Shown piece after piece: positions 23,030 to 32,485 of a stretch of 64,000 nt of DNA. Position numbers and translations under genes: made by a program. Origin of the DNA: Bifidobacterium sp. ESL0763 (GTDB taxonomy: Bacteria > Actinomycetota > Actinomycetes > Actinomycetales > Bifidobacteriaceae); assembly GCF_029433395.1 (NCBI RefSeq), contig NZ_JAQTHW010000001.1, positions 62,001 through 126,000 of the forward strand, in the 5' to 3' direction. A model generated the notes under the pieces. The model saw nothing but the letters and a program-made list of their open reading frames with translations, did not search any database and was not told the DNA's origin. The first letter of the stretch is position 1. Each line of letters starts with the position of its first letter.

Positions 23030-25732
23030 ATGGTATACGAACAGGAACACGACTGCTCCGCGATGAAGCATCCAGGCGCTGCCGATACCAACGATCCGGA
23101 CATGATGCCGGAACCTGCGGACTGCGGGCACGGCGGTGGTCACGGCGGCCATGGCGGGCACCACCATCGGCGCGGCCTGGCGGTGCTGCTGCCGCAACGG
23201 CACGGCGGGCACAGCGGGCACGGTCACGGGAACGCCGGCGGACACGACGCCCATGGAACCGGGCATGATGGTTGCGGTGATGGCCACAGCGCCCATGAAA
23301 CCGACCATGCCGGCCACGACGCGCGCCATATCGACGCACAGAGCACTTCGCAGGCACATGGCGGCCACAACACTTCATTCAGTCATCAAGGCAGCCACGG
23401 CACCGCATCATGCCCGGAACCCGGCACAGACGACACCACAGCCGCCGCAACCAATGCGCCAGCCGCCCGCAATGCCAACCCGCGCATCGTCTTCGTCGGC
23501 AACCCGAACGTCGGCAAATCCACGCTGTTCAACGCGGTGCTGGGCGCCAACGCCAGCGTGATGAACGCGCCCGGCACCACCGTCCTGGTCGAGTCCGGCA
23601 GCCTGGAACGCACCGACGCGGCCACCGGTAGGCCCGTGCGCTGGGACTTCATCGACACCCCCGGCACCACCTCGCTCGACGCCTACAGCCCCGACGAGCA
23701 AGTGGCGGGGGAGGCGGCGATGGGTCGGCGCAGCTACGGGCTGCCGGACGTCATCGTCTTCGCGTTCAACGCCACCTCGCCCTCGAAGTCCTATTACCTG
23801 CTGAGCCAGCTGATGGATGTGGGTCTGCCGATCATCGTGGCGGTCACCATGCTCGACCTGGCCGAGAAGCAGGATTCACCGATCACGTTGCGGCGGTTGG
23901 AACGCACGCTGCCTGGCATGCCGATGATCCGCGTCGACGGCCGCACCGGCAAGGGCAAGACGGAGCTGCTCGACGCCATCGAATCCGTGCTGGCCGAAGC
24001 GACCGGAGCGCAGGCCGAGTCGCGGCCTCAGACCAAGTCGCACTCACAAGTCGAGTCCCGCCTCGAATCGCGGCACCGCCCCCAGCTCAAGAACCGCTCT
24101 CAGGCCACGTCACAGCCTCTCAGGCGCGACATCGACGAGGCCGCGCGCAAGGCCGCACAAACGGTCGACAGCGTGCTCGCTTCGGGCGATGCCGACAATC
24201 CCGGCAATACCAGCACCACCTCCACGCTGGCGGACGGCGGCACCGACATGTCCCGCGAGATCCACGTCCAGCTCGCGCCCAAGCCCGTCACCTCCATCCC
24301 GGCCCCGCCGGCGAGCGCCACGCAGGACGAGGTCTCGCAGTGGGTACGGGCCACTTCGGACGAACGTTTCGACTGGATCGCCGGCAAGCTGCGCGAGATC
24401 GACCGAGACCTGCCGCAGGGCGCCAACGCCGTCACCGCCACCCGCGAGACCTTTTCGGACAAGCTCGACCGCGTGCTGCTGCACCCGGCCATCGGCATCG
24501 TCGTCTTCCTGGTGACCATGTTCCTCGTCTTCGAGGCGACCACCACGCTGGCCGGCCCGCTGCAGGACTGGTTCGACGTCACGCTGCGCGGCTGGTGCAC
24601 CGACGGCATCGCCTGGATCTTCACCGCCATCGCCGGCAAGGGCGCGCTTGACGGCTGGTTCTATTCGCTGGTGGTCGACGGGTTCCTCAACGGCGCGATC
24701 ACCGTATGCACCTTCATCCCGCCGATGGGCATCATGTTCATCATCCTCTCACTTCTGGAGGATTCCGGCTATCTGGCGCGCGCCGCGTTCGTGATGGACC
24801 GCGCGATGCGCACGATCGGCCTCGACGGCCGGGCGTTCCTGCCGCTGGTGGTCGGCTTCGGCTGCAACCTGCCCGCCCTAGCCTCCACGCGTACGCTGCC
24901 GGACTCGCGCCAGCGCCTGCTGACCGGCATGCTCATCCCGTTCACCTCGTGCTCGGCGCGCCTGAGTGTCTACGTGGTGCTGGCCTACGCCTTCTTCGGC
25001 AGGTATGCGGGCCTGGCCATCTTCCTGATGTACGTCAGTTCCATCGTCATCATCCTCGCGGTCGGCTTCGCGCTGCGCAAGACGCAGTTCAAGGACCTGA
25101 AGACCCAGCCGTTCGCCATGGAGCTGCCGCCCTACCAGATGCCGCGCCTGCTGCAGCTGCTGAAGTCCGTGCTGCAGCGCCTCTGGTCATTCATCACCGG
25201 CGCGAGTTCCGTCATCGTCTCGATGCTCATCATCGTCTGGGTGCTTTCGGCAATCCCCGTCTCGGCGGGGGCGGCGGGCACCAACACCTTCGGGCACGTC
25301 GACGAGGTGGAGAACTCCGCGTTCGGCGCGGCCTCGTCGGCCATCGCGCCCGTGTTCAAACCGGCCGGTTTCGACGACTGGCACGCGGCCTCGGCGTTGG
25401 TCACCGGCTTCGTGGCCAAGGAGGTGGTGGTCGGTTCGCTTTCGCAGAGCTACGCCATCAACGGCTCCGACGACCAGTCCGAGCAGCAGCAGGGCCAGGG
25501 GAGCCTCGGCCAGGCCGTGCACGAGAGCTTCGAAAAGTCCAGCGACGGGCACCCGAACGCCGCGGCGGCCGCGTTCATGATCTTCATCCTCGCCTATACG
25601 CCCTGCCTGGCGACGGTGGCCGAGATGAAACGGCAATATGGCATGAAAACCGCGCTGCAATCGGTGGCGACGGGGCTGATCGTGGCTTACCTATTGGCCA
25701 TCATCGTCTTCCAGGTCGGACGATTGCTATGA
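23030..25732 (+). CDS. feoB: Ferrous iron transporter FeoB with histidine-rich N-terminal extension
   Basis: 900 residues, longer than the usual 700-780. Residues 1-~150 are a Gly/His-rich extension with 24 His in the first ~127 residues (runs such as GHGGGHGGHGGHHH), likely a metal-binding arm. The G domain starts near 150: G1 GNPNVGKSTLFN, G2 region APGTT, G3 DTPGTTS, and G4 TMLD, where the usual Asn is Thr. A Gln/Ser/Arg-rich insert of ~100 residues separates it from the membrane half, which carries the Gate motifs (GCNLPALASTR, then PFTSCSARLSVYVVLAYAFFG) and VTGFVAKEVVVGSLSQ. It is between feoA and an overlapping feoC-like gene. The ribosome site is weak; the ATG at 23063 is an alternative start. 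Confidence 0.95.
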   Translation: MVYEQEHDCSAMKHPGAADTNDPDMMPEPADCGHGGGHGGHGGHHHRRGLAVLLPQRHGGHSGHGHGNAGGHDAHGTGHDGCGDGHSAHETDHAGHDARHIDAQSTSQAHGGHNTSFSHQGSHGTASCPEPGTDDTTAAATNAPAARNANPRIVFVGNPNVGKSTLFNAVLGANASVMNAPGTTVLVESGSLERTDAATGRPVRWDFIDTPGTTSLDAYSPDEQVAGEAAMGRRSYGLPDVIVFAFNATSPSKSYYLLSQLMDVGLPIIVAVTMLDLAEKQDSPITLRRLERTLPGMPMIRVDGRTGKGKTELLDAIESVLAEATGAQAESRPQTKSHSQVESRLESRHRPQLKNRSQATSQPLRRDIDEAARKAAQTVDSVLASGDADNPGNTSTTSTLADGGTDMSREIHVQLAPKPVTSIPAPPASATQDEVSQWVRATSDERFDWIAGKLREIDRDLPQGANAVTATRETFSDKLDRVLLHPAIGIVVFLVTMFLVFEATTTLAGPLQDWFDVTLRGWCTDGIAWIFTAIAGKGALDGWFYSLVVDGFLNGAITVCTFIPPMGIMFIILSLLEDSGYLARAAFVMDRAMRTIGLDGRAFLPLVVGFGCNLPALASTRTLPDSRQRLLTGMLIPFTSCSARLSVYVVLAYAFFGRYAGLAIFLMYVSSIVIILAVGFALRKTQFKDLKTQPFAMELPPYQMPRLLQLLKSVLQRLWSFITGASSVIVSMLIIVWVLSAIPVSAGAAGTNTFGHVDEVENSAFGAASSAIAPVFKPAGFDDWHAASALVTGFVAKEVVVGSLSQSYAINGSDDQSEQQQGQGSLGQAVHESFEKSSDGHPNAAAAAFMIFILAYTPCLATVAEMKRQYGMKTALQSVATGLIVAYLLAIIVFQVGRLL

Positions 25733-26478
25733 GCGCGGGGGCGGCGGCCGGACAACGCGGCTCCGATGGGTTCCGCAGGACCGCCGTGCCGAAGCAGGTT
25801 TCCGATATGCCGAAGATTCCAGACAATTCTTCCATAACGGTTTCCACGACGACCAAGCCACCGGCCGACCAACGCGGCGCCGATGGCTTCCGCAAGACCG
25901 TCAGTCGAACATACGCCGTCGACGCTTCGCACACTTCAGACACAACGGTTTCCACACAGGCCAAGCCACTGGCTGGCAATCACGCCGAAAACGGTTTCCG
26001 CAAGACTGGGCGGCCCTCCGGCCAACCGGTCACGTCGCCACCGGCCACGGTGCCCGCCCCTGCCGGCAATGATGCGGGCCAATCACCATACCTGTCCGGT
26101 TCCGGCTCCACAGCCGGTGCTTTGGCGGCCCACACCACCGAGGCCACCGGTTCCACAGGCTCCACAGGCTCCGCAGCCTGCTCGACGCCGGTCACGCAGC
26201 GGATCATCGGCATGCTCACCCAGGGCCGCACGATCCGCATGGTGGCCGACGAACTGGGCCTGCCGATGGATTTCGTGAACCTGGTCGTCGACCGCGAGCG
26301 CCATGCGGGCCGCCTCGACGTCTACGACCTGCGTTCCTGCAACTCGACGACCGGCGAGGGCTGCGACCCCGACCCGGACAGCCTGGTCTGCGCCGGCTGC
26401 CCGATCCTGCCGGCCGCCATCCGCCGCCGCCAGTCCGTCATCGGCCGGCTCGCCACGAGGCTGCGCGGGGAGCGCTGA
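25729..26478 (+). CDS. FeoC-like protein with winged-helix and Cys-rich C-terminus
   Basis: 249 residues. Its ATG overlaps the feoB stop (ATGA at 25729-25732), showing translational coupling. Residues 1-~100 contain three degenerate units of the type QRGADGFRKT (near 9, 47 and 86). A low-complexity Ser/Thr/Gly linker follows. The last ~90 residues hold a helix-turn-helix-like stretch (MLTQGRTIRMVADELGLPMD) and cysteines spaced Cx7Cx8Cx2C (SCN...GC...VCAGC). That resembles FeoC, a small winged-helix protein with an Fe-S-binding Cys loop, but this one is three times longer. A regulatory or stabilising role for FeoB is inferred; homology to FeoC is not certain. Confidence 0.72.
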   Translation: MSAGAAAGQRGSDGFRRTAVPKQVSDMPKIPDNSSITVSTTTKPPADQRGADGFRKTVSRTYAVDASHTSDTTVSTQAKPLAGNHAENGFRKTGRPSGQPVTSPPATVPAPAGNDAGQSPYLSGSGSTAGALAAHTTEATGSTGSTGSAACSTPVTQRIIGMLTQGRTIRMVADELGLPMDFVNLVVDRERHAGRLDVYDLRSCNSTTGEGCDPDPDSLVCAGCPILPAAIRRRQSVIGRLATRLRGER

Positions 26479-26484
26479 AACCGC

Positions 26485-26522
26485 GATGGGCGGCGAGCGC
26501 ATTCAAGCACCTGCCGCCCATC
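26485..26522. terminator. Bidirectional terminator between feo operon and the giant adhesin gene
   Basis: GATGGGCGGC (26485-26494) pairs with GCCGCCCATC (26513-26522) around an 18-base loop, between two convergent genes. No long T-run in either direction. Confidence 0.65.
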
Positions 26523-26588
26523 AGGGGACGTCGTGGCCGGCCCGAGGGAAAACCGGAACCGACCACAGCTCCATCAATCAGCCATTGG

Positions 26589-29500
26589 CTACTCCTTGTG
26601 GTCCATCATCCTGCGGGTGGCGAAGGAGACCGCCATGCCCAGCATCAGGGTGAGCACCGCGACCAGCGCGACCGATGCGATGTCGGTGCCGGTGGACGAG
26701 AGGCCGGGCAGGCCGTCCTTGAACGAGGCCGACTTCAGCAGGCCGCTGCCGTCGCCGCCGTTCTCGGAGGGGTCGATCCTCAGCGTCTGCGGCTTGGTGA
26801 GCTGGTGGCCGGCGGGGGCCTTGGTCTCCGTGACCGTCCAGTCGCCCCACTTCAGGCCGGTGACCTTGAACTTGCCGGGCGTCGGATCCTTGTCGGCGCC
26901 GGTGCATTCCAGGGCCGTGCAGTCCTCGACGCGGATCTTCTGGCCGTCGGGTCCGCTCAGTTCCCATTCGGAGCCGCCGAGCAGGGTCGTGCCGTCCTCG
27001 TCGTAGCGCGACCAGGTCAGCGTGCCGGGCTCGTCGACGTTCTTGATGGTGACGATCACTTCCACGCCATTGCCATTGGCGTCAACGTCATTGGGCACGG
27101 TGAACGTGCCATCCTCGTCGATCGTGATCGGTGTGCCGTCGGCGAGCGCCACCTTGATGTCGCTCTGCTTGTAGCCTGCGTTGAGCAGCTGCTTGACGGA
27201 GTACTTGCCGGGCGCCACGTAGACCGCCTGGTCCGGCGTCACGTCCCTGCCGTCGCCATGCTCCGGCTTGAGGGTGACCTTCGAGCCGTCGCCTGCCGCG
27301 GTGCCGCCGTACTGGTAGTCGCGGTCCACCTTGACAGTGAGCTTGGGCTGGTGGGTGGTCACCTTGCGCACGCCGGTGACGCTCTGCCCGTTCTTGAGCG
27401 CCTGCTGGGCATCAGCCAGGTTCATCGGGTTCGCATGGGCGGTGTCGTCGTCGGTGTAGTACTGGATGTCGCCATCCTCGACGTAGCCGTCGGGCAGCGT
27501 GGAAGGAGCCACCGTGAAGTCATGGGAGGCGGGAACCTTCGACTCACCGTTGGTGTACTTCTGGCTGTCGCCACCACCGGTGGTCGGCGTCACCTCGAAG
27601 GTGAAATCGTTCGGCTTCGCGTCGCCACGCTCCACCTCGGTGGTGAAGCTCAGCGTCGGATTGGCCTTCGGCTTCACCGTCTGCTCGCACGCGACGAACG
27701 CGCCGTTCTTCATCGCCAGGGTGGCGTCGTCGCTGGAGATCGGCACAACGTTGGGCTTGGAGCTCTTGTTGCCCGGCCAGCCGGCGATGGCGTCCGCGGC
27801 GCCGGTCACGCAGCTGAGGCTCTTGCCGTCCACCACCTCATAGCCGGGCTTACCGGACATGTCGGTGCTGATCTTGTAGTTCGAGGCCTTCAGGTCCGCG
27901 GCGGTGCCGTCGGTCAGTTGCGTCGCGTTGGCGGTGTCGTTGCCGCCGTTGGGCGTCGCGGTGACGGGGAAATCGCTCGGCTGCGCGTCGCCGTCGCCCT
28001 CGACGTGGGTGACAACCTTGAGGCTGCCGGGCTGGGCGCGCACCTTGCGTGTGCCAGTGACGCTCTGGCCGTTGGCGAGCGCGATCTGCGCCTGCGCGGC
28101 GGTCAGCGGCGCGCCAGTGTTGTCATCCGTGTAGGTGATCTCGCCCTGCTGTTCCCAGCCGAGCATATGGGCGTCGTCATCCTTCAGGATGCCTTTGACC
28201 GTATACTTGCCGGCGGGCATCTCGTGGGCGCCGCTGTCGCTGTCGTACTTCGTGGCGTTGGCGGCGCTCTTGCCGTCGGGCGTCACACGGAAGGCGAAGT
28301 CGGACGGGGACTTGTCGTTGCCGTCCGGGCTGTAGGTGTTGTCGACCACGGTGTTCAGCGTCAGATGGGCGGGCTGGTCCTCGACGATACGCGTGCCGGT
28401 GACATGCTGGCCCTGCTGCACGTCGAGCTTGCCGTCCGTGAACGTGGGCCTGCAGACATTGCCGTCCGCGTCGACGCAGGTGTAGGCGATGTTGCCATCG
28501 ATCACCGTGTTGGGGTCGTCGGACGTGGGCGTGACCTCGCTGTAGCCGGCGGGCACGTCGGACGAGGTGATCGCGTAGTCGTAATCGGGGTCGAGCGTGT
28601 GGGAGTCGCTGGCGATGTTGCCGTCCTCGCCCTCGGCCGTGGAGTCGACCGCATAATGCTTGGCCGGCGCATTGGGATCGGTCGGCGTGGTGCCCGGGTG
28701 GGGCGTCGGCGTCGCGTCGAAGGTGAAATCGCCGCCCTTGGCGGTGCCGCCGTGGTTGTTGTTGACCTGCGTGACCAATGTCAGCTGGCCGTCGCCGACG
28801 GCGGTCTTCTTGTAGGTGCACTGCACGTTGGCGTCGTAGTCGTTGGGCGGCATCTGCAGGTGGCCGTCATTGTCTATGGCGACAGGAGCGTTGGGGTTCT
28901 TGCTCAGGTCCACACATGTCACCGAGGACTTGTAGTCATTGGCGTTGCCGCTGACCAGGTCGTCCTTGATGGTGTATTTGAAGCCGGGGCCGACGCTCTT
29001 CTGGGCGATCTGCTTGCCCTGGATGCCGCCCGTGGTGCCTTCGGTGGTTGCATCGGAGGAATCACCGGCGCCGCCGGGGTTGCTGGCGTCGCCGTCCACC
29101 GTCATCTTGAACTGGTCGGTGGGGTTCTTGCGGTCGCCGACGATGTCGGTGCGCACGTTCAGGGTCGGCACGTGGATGTCGGCGCGGTAGTCCTCCACCT
29201 CGCCGGCCGCGGTGGTCAGTCCCTTGGCCTCGAGCGTGCCGGCGGCGGGAGCCGCGATGCGCAGGCGCATGTAGGAGGAACCGGTGCCCTCGGAGAGGAT
29301 ACGACGCTTCGCGTCACGGGTCACATGCCAGGTCAGCGTGGCCGAACCTGCGGTGCAGGCCACCTGGTCGCTGGCCTCGTTGGCGCCGGCCGCGGTGGTC
29401 TCGTCGAAGGTGCCGTTGTCGTTCCAGTCGATCCAGCCCTTGACATTGCCCGTGCCGGCGCAGTTGACCTTCAGCTTGTATGTGCTGTCGGCGGAGGGCA

Positions 29501-30845
29501 GCACCTTGACGGCACCGTCCTGGCTGAACTGGTCGGCGGGGATGCCGTCCTCGTCGCTCTGCACCTTGCCGCTCAAGTCGTTGAGCTGCGAGCTGTCGCC
29601 ATGCTCGTCGTCCCAGCTGGCGCTGGTTTTGTAGTAATCGGAATCGTCGGCGGTGGGGTGGGCGACGGCCTCGGAGTCCTCATGCGCGCCCAGACGCGGT
29701 TCCGGCTCCTTGAGGTTGGCCACATAGAGCGGCTGGTCGTTGGAGGCGTCCTTGGCCGCGGAAAGGTTGTAGAGCTGGGCGCCCTTGGCGTTGGCGTTGT
29801 CGGGATCGGTGTCGTCGCCGGCGTAGGGCGTGCCGGGCATGCCCTCGCCGCCGAGCTTGCCGCCGGTCCACTGGGGCTGGAAGAGCGAGCTCGCGGTGCC
29901 GTAGGTGGTCGGGGCGTCGCCGAAGTCCATCGCCGTGATGCTGCCCAGGGCCACGGCCGTCACGCCGCCGCCCTTGAGCTCAACGTGGGCCTTGTGCGAG
30001 TTCTGCAGGAACATCACCGAGGACGGACCCGTGCCGCCTTCGTTGGCGCACTGGCCACCGTCGGAGCGGAACCGCATCGTGGTGCCGTCGCTGGCGAGCT
30101 CGGCCACGGAGTTGGTGGTGCAGCCCGCGGTGCGGTAGCTGTCGAGCAGGCGCCAGGTCGGGGCGTCGTTGCCGGAAGCGCTCTCGGTGGGCTGGGCCTT
30201 GATGTATTCCTTCTGGCCGTAGTTGCTGTTGGCGGTCCAGTTGTTGGATTCGGAGTCCGCGAAGACCAGGCCCTGCAGGCCGACGTCGCGGAAGCCGGAA
30301 GTGTCGGTGTCCGCAGCGAGGGTGGGCGCGGAACCGGAGTCGATGAGGTAGGCGTGGCAGGAGAAGTCGAAGTCGACGGTGTCGCCGTCGTTCTCGTTGG
30401 CCAGGCCGACCTTCATGGTGTTGTCGCCGCCGGGGCCGCCCTGGTAGTACATCTGGGAAAGGCCGTCGCCGTAGTAGTCGCCGGGCTGATAGACCTTCAT
30501 CCTGTTGGACGGGGAGAGCGGATTCTTCGTGCCGAAATCATTCGACGGCTCAATGTCGCATCGGGTGGCGATCCAGTCGTTGGCGCCGGACTGGACCGGG
30601 GTGGTCCACGCCACGCGCGAGCCGTCGATCTCCTCGCCGTCGTTGCTGCCCCATTCGATCCAGTTGATGCTGTCCTTCAGGCGACCCGTGCCATCGGAGG
30701 CCGCCGACCGCTCGACGCCGTCCTGCGCACCAATCTGCGCCGGCGCGGCATCGGCGGCGGTGGCGAATCCGATCGCCCCGGTCAGGCTCATCGCGACGGC
30801 GCCCGCGATGGCCGCCAACCTCTTCGTTCTTCCTGGTCTCAACAT
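26589..30845 (-). CDS. Giant CshA/GEVED-type fibrillar surface protein with SpaA-like domain
   Basis: 1418 residues. Signal peptide 1-~34 (AVAMSLTGAIGFATAADA). Residues ~40-330 resemble the CshA-type N-terminal non-repetitive region (DFGDAPTTYGT at its end). A GEVED-like domain follows (VKGWIDWNDNGTFDE, then AAGEVEDYRADIHVP). About six ~110-residue repeats with openings like LTLVTQVNN, LKVVTHVEGDGDAQPSDFP and LSFTTEVERGDAKPNDFTF follow. Residues ~1260-1375 form a Cna-B/SpaA domain with the isopeptide Glu in VTETKAPAGHQL. The tail has LSSTG, a hydrophobic helix and RRMMDHKE, a non-canonical sorting signal. GAGGAG precedes the ATG. Such proteins form adhesive fibrils. An AraC regulator is encoded just upstream on the same strand. 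Confidence 0.9.
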   Translation of the reverse strand: MLRPGRTKRLAAIAGAVAMSLTGAIGFATAADAAPAQIGAQDGVERSAASDGTGRLKDSINWIEWGSNDGEEIDGSRVAWTTPVQSGANDWIATRCDIEPSNDFGTKNPLSPSNRMKVYQPGDYYGDGLSQMYYQGGPGGDNTMKVGLANENDGDTVDFDFSCHAYLIDSGSAPTLAADTDTSGFRDVGLQGLVFADSESNNWTANSNYGQKEYIKAQPTESASGNDAPTWRLLDSYRTAGCTTNSVAELASDGTTMRFRSDGGQCANEGGTGPSSVMFLQNSHKAHVELKGGGVTAVALGSITAMDFGDAPTTYGTASSLFQPQWTGGKLGGEGMPGTPYAGDDTDPDNANAKGAQLYNLSAAKDASNDQPLYVANLKEPEPRLGAHEDSEAVAHPTADDSDYYKTSASWDDEHGDSSQLNDLSGKVQSDEDGIPADQFSQDGAVKVLPSADSTYKLKVNCAGTGNVKGWIDWNDNGTFDETTAAGANEASDQVACTAGSATLTWHVTRDAKRRILSEGTGSSYMRLRIAAPAAGTLEAKGLTTAAGEVEDYRADIHVPTLNVRTDIVGDRKNPTDQFKMTVDGDASNPGGAGDSSDATTEGTTGGIQGKQIAQKSVGPGFKYTIKDDLVSGNANDYKSSVTCVDLSKNPNAPVAIDNDGHLQMPPNDYDANVQCTYKKTAVGDGQLTLVTQVNNNHGGTAKGGDFTFDATPTPHPGTTPTDPNAPAKHYAVDSTAEGEDGNIASDSHTLDPDYDYAITSSDVPAGYSEVTPTSDDPNTVIDGNIAYTCVDADGNVCRPTFTDGKLDVQQGQHVTGTRIVEDQPAHLTLNTVVDNTYSPDGNDKSPSDFAFRVTPDGKSAANATKYDSDSGAHEMPAGKYTVKGILKDDDAHMLGWEQQGEITYTDDNTGAPLTAAQAQIALANGQSVTGTRKVRAQPGSLKVVTHVEGDGDAQPSDFPVTATPNGGNDTANATQLTDGTAADLKASNYKISTDMSGKPGYEVVDGKSLSCVTGAADAIAGWPGNKSSKPNVVPISSDDATLAMKNGAFVACEQTVKPKANPTLSFTTEVERGDAKPNDFTFEVTPTTGGGDSQKYTNGESKVPASHDFTVAPSTLPDGYVEDGDIQYYTDDDTAHANPMNLADAQQALKNGQSVTGVRKVTTHQPKLTVKVDRDYQYGGTAAGDGSKVTLKPEHGDGRDVTPDQAVYVAPGKYSVKQLLNAGYKQSDIKVALADGTPITIDEDGTFTVPNDVDANGNGVEVIVTIKNVDEPGTLTWSRYDEDGTTLLGGSEWELSGPDGQKIRVEDCTALECTGADKDPTPGKFKVTGLKWGDWTVTETKAPAGHQLTKPQTLRIDPSENGGDGSGLLKSASFKDGLPGLSSTGTDIASVALVAVLTLMLGMAVSFATRRMMDHKE

Positions 30846-31317
30846 CAGTTCTCCTCTCTAGGAGATCTCCACGGGGAGCAACTCTGCCCTTCAAAAGCGA
30901 CACTCCTCAGCGTCTTATATCAATTCCAGCATGGCACAACGTGAGCGCAAATATCGGATTATGCGCTGAATGAAACACATTATGCGTTTGTCGGACAAAA
31001 TAGAAATTTTGTTGATTTTCCGCGGTTACAAATGTAAAAAATGCCGTTTTTCGAAACTTGGCATACTGCATATCGATGTCTATCTATGCATCCTCGCACA
31101 GGATTCGTCGGCCGGAAAGACCATCGTCGGAACCGTCATTGCGAACGGCCATCGAACCGTTACCCGAAAACACCGTCCAACGTCGATATCCGAGGTTCCG
31201 GCGCTGGAACCGACGTTGCGAATCCACATCCAACATCATCATCCGAACAACGACCAGACGAAACCGGCAGCACTGCCATCACCCAACACCATCGCCCGGC
31301 ACTCTTGCCGGCGACCC
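30846..31317. other. Upstream region of the giant adhesin gene
   Basis: 472 bases with no gene between the AraC-like gene and the adhesin gene. The AT-rich part (30950-31090) likely holds the adhesin promoter. AGCGCA (30944-30949) and TGCGCT (30962-30967) form an inverted repeat around 12 bases, a possible operator. Confidence 0.45.
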
Positions 31318-32313
31318 TTACTCGGGGTCGACGCCGCTGCTCTTGACTTCCTCGTAGACCTTCAGCGCGCGGCGCAGCGACGAGACAGAGCCGAAGCCAC
31401 AGCGGTCGCCGATCTCCACCAAGGTGAGCGACGGCTGGCTCTTGCGCAGCTCCAGGGCTGCCTCGGTGCGTGCGCGGCGCACCAGGCTGGTGAAGTTGGT
31501 GTCGGCCTCCTGCAGCGCCAGCTGCACGGTGCGCACGGAGACGTTCTCGTGCTCGGCCGTCTTGGTGACGCTCAGCGTGGGATCGGTGTAGTTCTCGGAG
31601 ACGTATTTGCGCACGCGCTCGATCAGCGGCATCACGCTCATGCCCTGCCCGAAGCAGGCGATGAGCAGCGAGCGCGCGACCCCGTCGGCCACCGTCTCGA
31701 GGGTGTCGACCATCTGCGAATGCGGGTTGTTGAGGTTGCAGGCGCTGACCACGAAGGCGAGCAGCGGCTGCAGCGAGACGACGTCGAGCTTGGAGCTCTG
31801 GCCCATCATCGAATAGGTCTTGTAGTCCGGCAGGATTGTGGCGAAGAGGCGGGAGGAGAGGCTCACCCCGATGAGCTCGTTGGCCGGGGCCGTGGTCTTG
31901 AAGACGACGTCGCCGGTGTCGGGCGGGATGAGGAAGACGCCCGGGTTGCGCCGCAGGATCTTGTTGTCCTGCGTGCTGATCTCGACGTGGCCGTGCAGCT
32001 GGAAGGTCATCGTGGCCATCTTGGCGGTGGGTCCCTCGCGCTTCCAGTCGAAGACCGTGGCCGGCAGGCTGATGTGCGAGAAGCTCACCTCGGGGAAGAC
32101 CGCCGCCCTGGACGATATCTTCTTCTGGCCGCCCAGCGTCTGGAAATGCGCGTTGCCCACGGCGTTCGGATCGTATTGGTGGCTGGGGTCGTGGTCGGAG
32201 GATGTGTAATCGGTGGCCTTGATGTCGTTGGTCCGCACCGAGTCATTGCCCTGCTTGGCGAAGCGCACATTCCTGAGCTTGCCGTTCCTCAGCAAATCGT
32301 TACGGTCGAACAT
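31318..32313 (-). CDS. AraC/XylS family transcriptional regulator
   Basis: 331 residues. The N-terminal ~200 residues form an AraC-type sensory region (FQLHGHVEISTQDNKILRRNPGVFLIPP, a cupin-like strand pattern). The C-terminal ~100 residues carry two helix-turn-helix units: TKTAEHENVSVRTVQLALQE and, near the end, VEIGDRCGFGSVSSLRRALK, matching the conserved AraC second helix-turn-helix. Ligand unknown. It lies on the same strand 472 bases upstream of the giant adhesin gene, so control of that gene is plausible (inference). The ribosome site is weak (GGAAGGCGGTAAG region). No membrane segments. Confidence 0.88.
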   Translation of the reverse strand: MFDRNDLLRNGKLRNVRFAKQGNDSVRTNDIKATDYTSSDHDPSHQYDPNAVGNAHFQTLGGQKKISSRAAVFPEVSFSHISLPATVFDWKREGPTAKMATMTFQLHGHVEISTQDNKILRRNPGVFLIPPDTGDVVFKTTAPANELIGVSLSSRLFATILPDYKTYSMMGQSSKLDVVSLQPLLAFVVSACNLNNPHSQMVDTLETVADGVARSLLIACFGQGMSVMPLIERVRKYVSENYTDPTLSVTKTAEHENVSVRTVQLALQEADTNFTSLVRRARTEAALELRKSQPSLTLVEIGDRCGFGSVSSLRRALKVYEEVKSSGVDPE

Positions 32314-32485
32314 ACCGAAATCTTACCGCCTTCCACCGCTCGATAATCGTTAAAGTCCAGCATACTAGCCCATCGGCACCATTCAAAACCCGATTTGAGG
32401 CCCGGGCGCGCATTTGGACAATCGTTTGACTACCCCCATTATAGCAAATGTATTACCGATTGTTGGCAATCATCATACTGGCGAT

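Noticed and set aside
24706-25728. 590-residue plus-strand frame starting inside feoB
   Set aside because: Only its last 249 codons, from the ATGA overlap at 25729, are real (the feoC-like gene). The earlier part is out-of-frame feoB.
26598-30944. 1448-residue plus-strand open frame opposite the giant adhesin
   Set aside because: Antisense shadow. The minus-strand protein has a signal peptide, a ribosome site and recognisable domains; the plus-strand frame has none.
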